NCBI RefSeq assembly: GCF_022669055.1
Contig: NZ_JAJMLW010000003.1
Span: forward strand, 310,001-374,000
Direction of reading: 5' to 3'
DNA length: 64,000 nt
Source: Adlercreutzia faecimuris
GTDB lineage: Bacteria > Actinomycetota > Coriobacteriia > Coriobacteriales > Eggerthellaceae
Position numbers and translations under genes: made by a program. The notes beneath the pieces were generated by a model. That model was not told the origin of the DNA. It saw only the letters and a list, made by a program, of their open reading frames with translations, and made no database searches. Shown here in pieces: positions 19,143 to 27,462 of the stretch (position 1 is its first letter; every line of letters begins with the position of its first letter).

Positions 19143-20129
19143 ATGTTCATCCTCATCGTGCGTAATAACTCCAATCCCCAGGCCACGGACGCGTCGCTGC
19201 TGCTGGGCGCCTACCTGGGCAGCCAGGGCATCGGCTACGCGCTGGTGGACTCGCGCGAGCTGGGCAACGACGCGCTGCGCGCCGCGGTACGCGAGCGGCT
19301 GCCCCAGGCGGCCGACCTGGCGGTGGTGCTCGGCGGCGACGGCACCATCCTCCAGACGGCGCACCTCCTGGCCGGGGCGGAGGTTCCCGTCCTCGGCATC
19401 AACTTCGGGCGCCTGGGCTTCCTCGCCAACGGCAGCGACGGGGGTGTCGTGCCGCTCGTGGCCGCGGCGCTCGCCGGCGAGGCCACGGCCGAGCGCCGGG
19501 CCGCCCTGCGGGTGGACGTGGCGTGCGACGGCGAGCCCGACCCCTTCGGCGAGGGCGAGCTGCCCGACGAGCCCCTGGCCGCGGCCTGCGACGAGGCCTG
19601 CCGGGCCGAGGCGGCCCGCGCCAGCGAGGCCGACCCCCACGGCGGCTTCGGCGTGAGCCGCCTGGGACTGTGCGGCGCGCGTACCTTCTACGCCCTGAAC
19701 GAGCTGGCGGTCACCCGCGGCGCCATGGGGCGCATCATCGAGTTCTCGCTGGGGATATCCGGGTCGACCGTGGCCCAGATGCGCGGCGACGGCGTGGTGG
19801 TGGCCTCGGCCACGGGCTCGACCGCCTACGCCCTGTCGGCCGGCGGCCCGCTCGTGGCGCCGGGCTTCCAGGGGCTCGTGGCCGTGCCGCTCGCGCCCCA
19901 CACCCTGCACACCCGCGCCATCGTCACCGGCGAGAGCGACGTGGTGGAGGTGACCCTCGACGACAAGGACGCCTTCCGCGAGGCGACGCTGTTCGCCGAC
20001 GGCGAGCTTTTGCTGTTCGAGCGGCCGGTGCGCCGCGTCTACGTGCGCCGATCGGCCCACCCCGTCACGCTGCTGCGCGTCGGCGGCGACGCGTTCTACG
20101 ACCGCGCCTCGTCGGTGTTCTTCCGCTAG
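19143..20129 (+). CDS. nadK: NAD kinase
   Basis: Phosphorylates NAD to NADP, 328 aa. The defining GGDGT motif is at residues 64-68 (VVLGGDGTIL), the NE/D-type segment is ALNELAVTRG, and the glycine-rich SATGSTAYALSAGGP loop is present. Between the two there is an acidic, Cys-containing insert of roughly 45 residues (about 125-175) not found in short NAD kinases. The ATG at 19143 is used rather than an in-frame ATG 72 nt upstream that would overlap the promoter. Transcribed alone, divergent from murJ. Confidence 0.93.
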   Translation: MFILIVRNNSNPQATDASLLLGAYLGSQGIGYALVDSRELGNDALRAAVRERLPQAADLAVVLGGDGTILQTAHLLAGAEVPVLGINFGRLGFLANGSDGGVVPLVAAALAGEATAERRAALRVDVACDGEPDPFGEGELPDEPLAAACDEACRAEAARASEADPHGGFGVSRLGLCGARTFYALNELAVTRGAMGRIIEFSLGISGSTVAQMRGDGVVVASATGSTAYALSAGGPLVAPGFQGLVAVPLAPHTLHTRAIVTGESDVVEVTLDDKDAFREATLFADGELLLFERPVRRVYVRRSAHPVTLLRVGGDAFYDRASSVFFR

Positions 20130-20217
20130 GCCCGCGCCCCGGCGCGCCGCGGCTCCGGGCGTCGGGAGCGCGACGTGGCGGGATTGTGCGCTTTGGCCGC
20201 GTAGGAGCCGCTTCTCC

Positions 20218-20246
20218 TTGCATTCGGGGGCCCGTCCTGCTATCTT
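20218..20246 (+). promoter_or_regulatory. Promoter of rpsB-tsf
   Basis: TTGCAT (20218-20223), 17-bp spacer, TATCTT (20241-20246) with a TGC extension before the -10. A leader of about 125 nt follows before rpsB. S2 leaders can be autoregulatory in other bacteria, but I see no motif I can name here. Confidence 0.65.
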
Positions 20247-20376
20247 AGGCGGGCTGCGTTCACGCGCGGCGAAAACTATCACGCATGCTCGCGCGACCCG
20301 AGCCGCCAGTGGCCACCGGAAAAGGCTGCGGTATCGGGGATGACCGCGGGCAGAGGACTAACGAATGGAGAAAGCA

Positions 20377-21225
20377 ATGGCGAAAGTCAGCATCACCACG
20401 CTGCTCGACGCGGGCAGCCACTTCGGTCACCAGACCCGTCGCTGGAACCCGAAGATGAAGCCCTACATCTTCGGCAACCGCGGCGACATCTACATCATCG
20501 ATCTCAAGCAGACGCTCATCGGCCTCGACCAGGCCTACAGCTTCGTGTCCGACCTGGCTCGCAAGGGCGGCACCATCCTGTTCGTGGGCACCAAGAAGCA
20601 GGCCCAGGAGGCCGTCGCCGACGCCGCCAACCGCTGCGGCATGCCCTACGTGAACAACCGCTGGCTGGGCGGCATGCTCACCAACTTCGTGACCATCCGC
20701 ACCCGCGTGAACCGCATGGAGGAGCTCGAGGCCATGGAGGCTGACGGCCGCATGGCGCTGCTGCCGAAGAAGGAGCAGATCCTGCTGCGCAAGGAGCTCT
20801 CCAAGCTCCAGGCCAACCTCAACGGCATCCGCAACATGAAGCGCGTGCCTGACGCCGTGTTCATCATCGACACCAACCGCGAGGAGATCGCCATCCACGA
20901 GGCCCAGCGCCTGGCCGTGCCCGTGGTCGGCACCCTCGATACCAACTGCGACCCCGATGACGTCGACTACGGCATCCCGGCCAACGACGACGCCATCCGC
21001 TCGGTGCGCCTGCTGGCCGACTTCATCGCCGACGCCGTCATCGCCGGCTCCGGCGCCGAGGTGACCGTGGCCGAGATGGCCGACGGCGCCGTCGTCGCCG
21101 AGGTCGAGACCGCGCCGGTCGAGACCGCCGCCGACGTGGCCGCCGAGGCCGCGACCGAGGCTGCCGTCGAGGCCGTCGAGGAGGGCCCGAAGGACGTCGA
21201 GGCCTCCGAGACCTTCGCCGAGTAA
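20377..21225 (+). CDS. rpsB: Ribosomal protein S2
   Basis: Small-subunit protein, 282 aa. Family motifs: [19 protein letters not shown] near residue 9, [10 protein letters not shown] near 62 and [10 protein letters not shown] near 92. After the normal end (about residue 235) comes an acidic Ala/Glu/Val-rich tail of about 45 residues. The ATG at 20377 is preferred because ggag lies 6 nt upstream. The ATG at 20365 overlaps that site. Followed by tsf after 65 nt. Confidence 0.96.
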   Translation: MAKVSITTLLDAGSHFGHQTRRWNPKMKPYIFGNRGDIYIIDLKQTLIGLDQAYSFVSDLARKGGTILFVGTKKQAQEAVADAANRCGMPYVNNRWLGGMLTNFVTIRTRVNRMEELEAMEADGRMALLPKKEQILLRKELSKLQANLNGIRNMKRVPDAVFIIDTNREEIAIHEAQRLAVPVVGTLDTNCDPDDVDYGIPANDDAIRSVRLLADFIADAVIAGSGAEVTVAEMADGAVVAEVETAPVETAADVAAEAATEAAVEAVEEGPKDVEASETFAE

Positions 21226-21290
21226 CCGCCCTGCCCGGGGCGCGCGAGCGCCCCTCACCTTCCGAACGCATCGCGAGAAAGGAGCCCACC

Positions 21291-22157
21291 GTGGCTAACA
21301 TCACCGCTTCCATGGTCAAGGAGCTGCGCGAGATGACCGGCGCCGGCATGATGGAGTGCAAGAAGGCGCTCGCCGAGGTCGACGGCGACCTGGAGAAGGC
21401 CGTCGACGTCCTGCGCACCCGCGGCCTGGCCGCCGTCGCCAAGAAGGCCGGCCGCGCCACCAACGAGGGCACCGTCATGACCGTGCTGTCCGAGGACTGC
21501 ACCTCCGGCGCCATGATCGAGCTCAACTGCGAGACCGACTTCGTGGCCATCAACGACAAGTTCAAGGCCTACGCCGAGAAGATCACCCGCGCGGCGCTCG
21601 ACGCCAAGCCGGCCGACCTGGACGCCCTGCAGGCGGCCGAGGTGGACGGCGAGGCCGTGTCCGCCATCCTCACCGACTGCATCCACGTGATGGGCGAGAA
21701 CACGAGCCTGGCCCGCTTCTCCGTGGTCGAGGCCGACGGCGTGTCCGCCTACATCCACGGCGGCGGCAAGATCGGCGTCCTGGTGACCTTCGCGCTGGAG
21801 GGCATCGCCGCCACCGCCGACGGGTTCCAGAAGTGCGGCCGCGACGTGGCCATGCAGGTGGCCGCCGTCAACCCCGTCTCCGCCACCCGCGACGACGTGC
21901 CGGCTGACGTGGTCGCCCACGAGAAGGAGATCTACAAGGCCCAGGCCGCCGAGTCCGGCAAGCCCGAGCACATCCAGGAGAAGATGGCCGAGGGCCGCAT
22001 GGAGAAGTTCTACAAGGAGAACTGCCTCACCGAGCAGGCCTTCGTGAAGAACCCCGACGTCACCGTGGCCCAGTACGTCGAGCAGTGCGGCAAGGAGCTG
22101 GGCGGCACCATCGCCATCACCGGCTTCGTGCGCTTCGCCCTGGGCGAGGGCGAGTAG
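21291..22157 (+). CDS. tsf: Translation elongation factor Ts
   Basis: Nucleotide exchange factor for EF-Tu, 288 aa. The N-terminal UBA-like domain (ASMVKELREMTGAGMMECKKAL) and the EF-Tu-contacting TDFVA-type segment (LNCETDFVAIND near residue 79) are clear. Starts with GTG, preceded by gaaaggag. Forms an operon with rpsB that ends at the hairpin at 22183. pyrH and frr, the usual followers, are not here. Confidence 0.96.
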   Translation: MANITASMVKELREMTGAGMMECKKALAEVDGDLEKAVDVLRTRGLAAVAKKAGRATNEGTVMTVLSEDCTSGAMIELNCETDFVAINDKFKAYAEKITRAALDAKPADLDALQAAEVDGEAVSAILTDCIHVMGENTSLARFSVVEADGVSAYIHGGGKIGVLVTFALEGIAATADGFQKCGRDVAMQVAAVNPVSATRDDVPADVVAHEKEIYKAQAAESGKPEHIQEKMAEGRMEKFYKENCLTEQAFVKNPDVTVAQYVEQCGKELGGTIAITGFVRFALGEGE

Positions 22158-22182
22158 CCCCTCCCCGCACCGTCGCGCAACC

Positions 22183-22207
22183 AGGCCCCCGGCATCCGGG
22201 GGCCTTA
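22183..22207 (+). terminator. Rho-independent terminator of rpsB-tsf
   Basis: A 10-bp perfect stem (aggcccccgg 22183-22192 with 22196-22205), CAT loop, followed by TATC. Confidence 0.75.
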
Positions 22208-22226
22208 TCGTATGGAGGAGCAGGGC

Positions 22227-23501
22227 ATGGCTGAAGAAATCATCATCGTCCGCGGCAACGGCGTCCTCACCGGGGACGTGACCGTCTCGGGGGCGAAGAA
22301 CTCCGCGCTCAAGCTGATGGCCGCGTCGCTTCTGGGACGCGGGGCCTCGGTCATCCGCAACGTGCCGCTCATCTCGGACATCGAGATCATGGCCGAGGTG
22401 CTCGAGCGCCTCGGCGCCACGGTGCGCCGCGACGACCACGAGCTCATCATCGACACGGCGCCGGTGGACCGCTGCGAGACCCCCTACGAGCTCGTGTCGA
22501 AGATGCGCGCGAGCATCGCGGTCTTGGGCCCGCTCATCGGGCGGTTCGGCGAGGCCCACGTGGCCATGCCCGGCGGCTGCCAGATCGGCGCCCGCAAGAT
22601 CGACATGCACCTGGTGGGGCTCGAGGCCCTCGGCGTCGAGTTCGACGTGGCCCACGGCGTGCTGGAGGCCCGCACCCCTCACGGCCTGCACGGCGCGGCG
22701 GTCACCCTCGAGTTCCCCAGCGTCGGCGCCACCGAGAACCTGCTCATGGCCGCCGTGGTGGCCGAGGGGCATACCGTCATCGAGAACGCCGCCCGCGAGC
22801 CCGAGATCGAGGACCTGGCCGCGATGCTCTGCGCCATGGGCGCCAAGGTGAGCGGCGCGGGCACCTCCATCATCGAGGTGGAGGGCGTGCCGCTCGAGTC
22901 GCTGCGCCCCTGCGAGCACACCACGGTGGGCGACCGCATCGAGGCGGGCACCTTCCTGGCCGGCGGCGCGCTCACCGGCGGCCCGGTGACCGTCCACGGC
23001 ATCGACCCGGCCTTCCTGCGCATGGCCATCATGAAGCTGCGCGCCATGGGCTGCGTGGTCGACACGGGCGACGACTGGGTGCGCGTGAGCCGCGTGGATC
23101 CGCTCGCCCCCACCGACATCCAGACCCTGCCGCACCCGGGCTTCCCCACCGACCTCCAGGCCCAGTTCATGCTGCTGGCCTCGCGGGCCGACGGCATCTC
23201 GGTCATCACCGAGAACGTCTTCGAGAACCGCTTCATGTTCGCCGCCGAGCTCATGCGCATGGGCGCCGACATCCAGATGGAGGACCACCACGCCATCGTC
23301 CGCGGCGTCGACCGGCTCCAGGGCGCGCCGGTGTCATCCACCGACCTGCGCGCGGGGGGCGCCCTCGTCCTGGCCGGCATCGTGGCCGAGGGCGAGACCG
23401 AGGTGCACCACATCGAGCACATCGACCGCGGCTACGAGGACTACGCGGGCAAGCTGGCGTCGCTCGGCGCCGACGTGCGCCGCGTGGTCGTCGGCGCGTA
23501 G
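22227..23501 (+). CDS. murA: UDP-N-acetylglucosamine 1-carboxyvinyltransferase
   Basis: First committed step of peptidoglycan synthesis, the transfer of enolpyruvate from PEP to UDP-GlcNAc, 424 aa. Lys24 (SGAKNSALK) and the catalytic Cys118 in MPGGCQIGARKIDMH are present, so the enzyme should be sensitive to fosfomycin in principle (Asp at this position would mean resistance). Start at 22227 is chosen because ggagg lies 8 nt upstream, while the ATG at 22212 overlaps that site. The next gene starts 12 nt after its stop, so both envelope genes may be cotranscribed. Confidence 0.95.
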   Translation: MAEEIIIVRGNGVLTGDVTVSGAKNSALKLMAASLLGRGASVIRNVPLISDIEIMAEVLERLGATVRRDDHELIIDTAPVDRCETPYELVSKMRASIAVLGPLIGRFGEAHVAMPGGCQIGARKIDMHLVGLEALGVEFDVAHGVLEARTPHGLHGAAVTLEFPSVGATENLLMAAVVAEGHTVIENAAREPEIEDLAAMLCAMGAKVSGAGTSIIEVEGVPLESLRPCEHTTVGDRIEAGTFLAGGALTGGPVTVHGIDPAFLRMAIMKLRAMGCVVDTGDDWVRVSRVDPLAPTDIQTLPHPGFPTDLQAQFMLLASRADGISVITENVFENRFMFAAELMRMGADIQMEDHHAIVRGVDRLQGAPVSSTDLRAGGALVLAGIVAEGETEVHHIEHIDRGYEDYAGKLASLGADVRRVVVGA

Positions 23502-23513
23502 GCGGCCCGGCCG

Positions 23514-25034
23514 ATGCTCCGGAGGAAGAAGAGGGGGTTCTCGCCCTCGCAGTCCAAGCGGATGTCGCGCTCGATGCACGCGTCGACCATCGGGACCCAC
23601 GTGGCCCGCGACGGCCGCGCCCCGCGGGCCGGGCGGCCGGGCGGCCGCCACGCCAACGCCGAGAGCGTCGAGTTCTCTAACGCGCGCAAGCGCCAGCGGG
23701 CCGTGCGCGGCTACGTCGACCAGGTGACGCCCGCCACGAGCACCCGCGAGAGCGACGAGGCCTACGCGCGGCGCACGGGGCGGCGCGGCTACGTCCAGGA
23801 GATCCAGCACAAGAAGCGCGTGCGGCGCGTCACCTTCGCCGTGGCGGCCGTGGCGCTGGTGGCCGTGGTGGCCGTCGGCGTGGGCGTCTTCACGTACTTC
23901 GCGTCGTCGGACTCGCGGCTGTCGCTGGCCCACTCCAACGCCTCCGAGGCCCTCGTGGCCGCCGGCGAGGCCGAGCCGTCATATTTGCTGGCCGCCGCCG
24001 AGCTGGGCACCGCCACGGCGCGGGGTGGCGCCGACACCGAGTCCTACCTGCTCGTGCGCCTGGACCCGGCCAACCGCGTGCTCACCTTCCTCGCCATCCC
24101 CGGCATGACCGAGGTGCGCCTGTCGGACGGCGAGGCGCACCCGCTCTACGAGGCGACCGCCCTCGGCGGCGACGCCGAGCTGGTGCGCGCCGTGGCGGCC
24201 CTGGCCGGCGTGGACATCGCGCACTTCGGTCGCACCGACGCCGCGGGCATCACGCACCTGGTGGACATCGTGGACGGCGTGACGGTCGACGTGGCCGAGG
24301 AGGTCGACGACCCGCGGGCCTCCACCCGCCTCATCGAGGCGGGGGAGCGCACCCTCGACGCCCAGGAGTCGCTCGCGTTCCTCCGGGCGACCAACTACGC
24401 CACGGGCATCGAGCGCCAGGCGGCCAACCAGGTGGCGTTCTCGGTGAGCCTGGCCGACGAGGCGCTGTCCTCGGAGGGCATCGGGTTCGCCGCGCGGCTG
24501 GCCGACATGGCCGAGTGGGTGGAGACCGACTGGAGCTCGTCGCAGATCATGGCGCTCGGCGACGCCCTGCGCCCGCTTGGCACCGCCACCGTCTACTCGG
24601 GGCTCGTCCCGGGCCGCGTGGTCGACCGCGACGGGCAGGCCCGCTACGTGGTGAGCGACGCCGAGTGGGAGGCGATGATGGACGCCGTGCGCGCCGGCGG
24701 CTCGCCCCAGGAGCCCAACGCCGACGTGGCCGCGCTCGACCGCGCGTCGATCACCGTGGAGATCCGCAACGGCGGCGGCGTGACCGGCGCCGGCGCCAAG
24801 ATGGGCGAGCTGCTCACGGCCGACGGCTATCAGGTGACCGACATCGGCAACGCCGACGACGGCGGCGTCTACACCGAGACGCTCGTCGTCTACAAGGACC
24901 CGGCCTACGAGGCCGCCGCCAAGGCCATCGTGGCCGACGTGGGGGCGGGCCGCGTGGTGAACGGCGGCGACTTCTACACGTTCGGCGATAACGTTCTGGT
25001 GATGGTGGGCCAGGATTGGGTGCCGGTGGTGTAG
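23514..25034 (+). CDS. LCP-family membrane protein with LytR_C domain, catalytic residues degenerate
   Basis: 506 aa. A basic cytoplasmic part (1-105) leads to one membrane helix (TFAVAAVALVAVVAVGVGVF), then an extracellular LytR-CpsA-Psr-like domain (about 135-340) and a C-terminal LytR_C domain (about 410-505, ITVEIRNGGGVTGAGAKMGELL). LCP enzymes attach polymers to peptidoglycan. Here the fold pattern is kept (SYLLVRLDP, GGDAELVRAVAALAGVDI, LVDIVDGVTVDV), but the family SIPRDT reads AIPGMT, the RSDT segment reads GADT, and the late Asp/Arg pair is only partly kept (ATGIERQ). Catalysis is therefore doubtful. The start is uncertain: an alternative ATG lies at 23562. Confidence 0.75.
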   Translation: MLRRKKRGFSPSQSKRMSRSMHASTIGTHVARDGRAPRAGRPGGRHANAESVEFSNARKRQRAVRGYVDQVTPATSTRESDEAYARRTGRRGYVQEIQHKKRVRRVTFAVAAVALVAVVAVGVGVFTYFASSDSRLSLAHSNASEALVAAGEAEPSYLLAAAELGTATARGGADTESYLLVRLDPANRVLTFLAIPGMTEVRLSDGEAHPLYEATALGGDAELVRAVAALAGVDIAHFGRTDAAGITHLVDIVDGVTVDVAEEVDDPRASTRLIEAGERTLDAQESLAFLRATNYATGIERQAANQVAFSVSLADEALSSEGIGFAARLADMAEWVETDWSSSQIMALGDALRPLGTATVYSGLVPGRVVDRDGQARYVVSDAEWEAMMDAVRAGGSPQEPNADVAALDRASITVEIRNGGGVTGAGAKMGELLTADGYQVTDIGNADDGGVYTETLVVYKDPAYEAAAKAIVADVGAGRVVNGGDFYTFGDNVLVMVGQDWVPVV

Positions 25035-25049
25035 GGGGCCGGCCCGCTG

Positions 25050-25058
25050 TGCTATGAT
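25050..25058 (+). promoter_or_regulatory. Extended -10 promoter before the NifU-like gene
   Basis: TG-C-TATGAT (25050-25058), 38 bp before the start codon. No clear -35. Confidence 0.55.
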
Positions 25059-25095
25059 GCGCAGGAATTGACGAACCCCTTCGAAAGGAAGAACC

Positions 25096-25329
25096 ATGGT
25101 AGAGAAGTCCGATGTGGCCGCCGTGCTCGAGCTCATCCGCCCCAGCCTGCAGGCCGACGGCGGCGACGTGCAGCTGGTCGACGTGACCGACGACGGCGTG
25201 GTGACCGTGGAGCTGCAGGGCGCCTGCAAGGGCTGCCCGATGTCGCAGATGACGCTCGCCAACGGCGTGGAGCGTATCCTCAAGGAGCGCGTGCCCGGCG
25301 TGACCAGCGTGGTGCCGGCCGACCTGTAG
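25096..25329 (+). CDS. NifU C-terminal-domain (Nfu-type) iron-sulfur scaffold protein
   Basis: Small scaffold or carrier for Fe-S clusters, 77 aa. It is just the Nfu domain, with the Cys44-x2-Cys47 pair in GACKGCPMSQMTL and a conserved beginning (VLELIRPSLQADGGDVQLVDV). Two molecules would hold one [4Fe-4S] cluster. The gaaaggaag site supports the start. A hairpin follows at 25352-25383. Fe-S supply fits the DmsB-type enzyme in the window. Confidence 0.9.
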   Translation: MVEKSDVAAVLELIRPSLQADGGDVQLVDVTDDGVVTVELQGACKGCPMSQMTLANGVERILKERVPGVTSVVPADL

Positions 25330-25351
25330 GCCGCGTCATACCGATCTGAGA

Positions 25352-25383
25352 GCGAGGGGTGGGCTTGCGGGCCCGCCCCTCGC
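25352..25383 (+). terminator. Hairpin after the NifU-like gene
   Basis: A 13-bp stem with one G-T pair (gcgaggggtgggc 25352-25364 with 25371-25383), 6-nt loop, no T-run. Confidence 0.55.
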
Positions 25384-25404
25384 GTCATGGAAGGAAGGGG
25401 AGGA

Positions 25405-25695
25405 ATGGAGAAGTGCTGGGAGCGTCGCGGGTGCGACGAGGAGATGCAGGGCCGCTGCCCCCACAACCAGCCCGGCGAGCCGTGCCCGTCGGAGTGCAAC
25501 TTCGCCGCCTGCGTCCGCAAGACCCACGTGGTCACCGACGACCTCGACCTCATCCTCAACCCCGACCGCGACTACGCGGCCGCGGTGAAGGAGGTCTGCC
25601 GCATCTGCGAGCACTTCCTCGTCCACGGCCCCGACCTGGCCGACCGCGAGGGTGAGGTGGAGCGCCCGGGCAACCCCAACCGCTTCCTGCTGTAG
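25405..25695 (+). CDS. Cysteine-rich small protein (two-CW-like), unknown function
   Basis: 96 aa with eight cysteines (4, 10, 18, 27, 31, 36, 65, 68). The first six sit in a compact N-terminal block starting MEKCWERRGC, and the last two form VCRICEHF. The CW-GC opening resembles short metal-binding two-CW domains seen in anaerobes, but I recognise no function. A metal or Fe-S site is likely. The ATG at 25405 follows ggggagga. An ATG 18 nt upstream lacks a site. It lies between the NifU-like gene and another zinc-ribbon gene. Confidence 0.7.
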   Translation: MEKCWERRGCDEEMQGRCPHNQPGEPCPSECNFAACVRKTHVVTDDLDLILNPDRDYAAAVKEVCRICEHFLVHGPDLADREGEVERPGNPNRFLL

Positions 25696-25742
25696 GCCCC
25701 GCGGGCCCGGCCGCGAGCCCCCGGCGCGGGGCCGCGGCCTTC

Positions 25743-25751
25743 TGCTACAAT
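25743..25751 (+). promoter_or_regulatory. Extended -10 promoter before the zinc-ribbon gene
   Basis: TG-C-TACAAT (25743-25751), 39 bp before the GTG start. Confidence 0.5.
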
Positions 25752-25789
25752 GGGCCGCAGACGGCGATCGAGCGGGAGGAGGTAGCGAC

Positions 25790-26008
25790 GTGCATCAGGC
25801 GGTGACGTGCCCCGCGTGCGGCGAGGGCGGCCTGGACGTGGCTTCCTACGACTCCATGATGGTACTGCGCCCCGACGTGGCGCTCTTCTCGCTCACCTGC
25901 CCGCGCTGCGGCGCCAAGGTGTCGTCGCTCCAGCCCATCCCCGCCGCCCTGCGCGACGAGGTGCGCTTCGCCGCCATCGAGCTGGGCGCCGGCATGGGGC
26001 AGGGCTAG
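25790..26008 (+). CDS. Small zinc-ribbon protein
   Basis: 72 aa, with GTG as start because gggaggagg lies 7 nt before it and nothing similar precedes any upstream codon. Two Cys-x2-Cys knuckles (CPACG near residue 7 and CPRCG near 43) mark a zinc ribbon. The remainder predicts a short helix (ALRDEVRFAAIELG). Function unknown. The stop codon is one base before the lgt start, so the two are translationally coupled. Confidence 0.7.
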   Translation: MHQAVTCPACGEGGLDVASYDSMMVLRPDVALFSLTCPRCGAKVSSLQPIPAALRDEVRFAAIELGAGMGQG

Positions 26009-26009
26009 C

Positions 26010-26867
26010 ATGCTCGACGCCCTCTACCACGCCATCGACCCCGTGGCCTTCTCGCTGGGGCCCCTCACCGTCCGCTGGTACGGCATCGCCTACGTGCTGG
26101 GCTTCGTCTGCGCGGCCCTCATCATCTGGCGGGTGGCGCGCCGCTGGCGCGTCGAGGTGGACGTCGACTCGCTGCTCACCATCATGATCTGCGTCATCAT
26201 CGGCATCATCGTCGGCGGCCGGCTGGGCTACGTCCTGTTCTACGGCGACGGCTACTACCTGGCCCACCCGCTCGACATCCTCGCGTTCAACCAGGGGGGC
26301 ATGAGCTTCCACGGCGGCCTTCTGGGCGCGCTTCTGTCGGGCATCCCCGCCGCGCGGCTCACGCGCATCCCGTTCCTCACCCTGGCCGACCTGGGCTGCA
26401 TCGCGGCGCCGGTCGGGCTGTTCTTCGGGCGCTGCGCCAACTTCGTCAACGGCGAGCTGTGGGGCGCGCCCACCGACGCGCCCTGGGGCGTCGTCTTCGG
26501 CGGCGCGGCGGGGATGATGCCCCGGCATCCCTCGCAGCTCTATGAGGCGCTGCTCGAGGGCGTCGTCATCTTCTGCGTGCTCTACGCCCTGTCGCGCCGG
26601 GTGCCCCCGCGGCCCCGCGGCACCTTCCTCGGCGCCTTTCTGGTGATGTACGGCGCCTTCCGCTTCCTCATCGAGTTCGTGCGCGAGCCCGACGTGCAGC
26701 TGGGGTACCTCTGGGGCGGCTGGCTCACCATGGGCCAGGTGCTCTCGGCGCCGCTCATCCTGGCGGGCGTCGTCGTGCTCGCCTTCGCGTGGCGCCGCCG
26801 GCTGCCCCAGCGCGGCGTGGAGCCCGCCGCGGGCCCCGCGGGAGCCCCGCGCGCCCCGCGCGGTTGA
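26010..26867 (+). CDS. lgt: Phosphatidylglycerol-prolipoprotein diacylglyceryl transferase
   Basis: First enzyme of lipoprotein maturation, 285 aa, with about seven membrane helices. Hallmarks are the HGGLLG segment (FHGGLLGAL), the signature GRCANFVNGELWG with its essential Arg and Asn, and the HPSQLYEALLEG motif. The ATG follows the zinc-ribbon stop by one base. The C-terminus ends in a Pro/Ala-rich tail. No terminator is evident before the next gene, 160 bp away. Confidence 0.95.
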   Translation: MLDALYHAIDPVAFSLGPLTVRWYGIAYVLGFVCAALIIWRVARRWRVEVDVDSLLTIMICVIIGIIVGGRLGYVLFYGDGYYLAHPLDILAFNQGGMSFHGGLLGALLSGIPAARLTRIPFLTLADLGCIAAPVGLFFGRCANFVNGELWGAPTDAPWGVVFGGAAGMMPRHPSQLYEALLEGVVIFCVLYALSRRVPPRPRGTFLGAFLVMYGAFRFLIEFVREPDVQLGYLWGGWLTMGQVLSAPLILAGVVVLAFAWRRRLPQRGVEPAAGPAGAPRAPRG

Positions 26868-26922
26868 GGTTACGGCGTGTAATCGGTCGCGCGGCGGGTT
26901 CCCGGGCGGGGGCGCGTCGCCG

Positions 26923-26928
26923 TACAAT
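26923..26928 (+). promoter_or_regulatory. Possible -10 of the superoxide reductase gene
   Basis: TACAAT about 100 bp before the start codon. No -35. Confidence 0.35.
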
Positions 26929-27026
26929 ACTCGGCTGAGGGCCACGCCGCCCTTCCCGCCGCGCCCGACGCCGGCGGGTCGCGTCAACCCGGGGCTGCCC
27001 CGGACCTGCCGAGAAAGAGGTCTGCC

Positions 27027-27407
27027 ATGGACATCAAGTTCTACAAGTGCGAGCACTGCGGCAACATCGCCGTCAAGGTCGTCGACCACAACGTGCCGCT
27101 GTTCTGCTGCGGCGAGAAGATGACCGAGCTGGTCGCCGACAGCACCGACGCCGCCACCGAGAAGCACGTGCCGGCCGTCACCCGCGAGGAGGGCCACATC
27201 CACGTCAACGTCGGCAGCGTCGACCACCCGATGCTCCCCGAGCACTGGATCCAGTTCATCTGCCTGGTCACCGACAAGGGCTACGAGGTACACCCCCTCA
27301 CCCCGGAGAACCCGCCCGCGACCGACTTCTACGTGGCCGCCGGCGTCACGCCCCTCAAGGTCTACGAGTACTGCAACCTCCACGGCCTCTGGGTAGCCGA
27401 GCTGTAG
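27027..27407 (+). CDS. dfx: Desulfoferrodoxin (2Fe-type superoxide reductase)
   Basis: Reduces superoxide to hydrogen peroxide without forming oxygen, 126 aa. The desulforedoxin-like N-terminus has Cys8, Cys11, Cys27 and Cys28 for centre I. The catalytic domain has the expected centre II ligands His47, His67, His73, Cys116 and His119, and the Glu45-Lys46 pair beside His47. Both iron sites look intact. Rubredoxin or rubrerythrin partners are not in the window. Followed by a strong terminator. Confidence 0.95.
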   Translation: MDIKFYKCEHCGNIAVKVVDHNVPLFCCGEKMTELVADSTDAATEKHVPAVTREEGHIHVNVGSVDHPMLPEHWIQFICLVTDKGYEVHPLTPENPPATDFYVAAGVTPLKVYEYCNLHGLWVAEL

Positions 27408-27423
27408 GCGAGCCGTCGTCTCG

Positions 27424-27451
27424 GGCGCCCCTCTCCGGAGGGGCGCCTTTT
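27424..27451 (+). terminator. Rho-independent terminator of the superoxide reductase gene
   Basis: A 10-bp stem (ggcgcccctc 27424-27433 with 27438-27447), TCCG loop, then TTTT. Confidence 0.88.
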
Positions 27452-27462
27452 CATGCAGGGGA

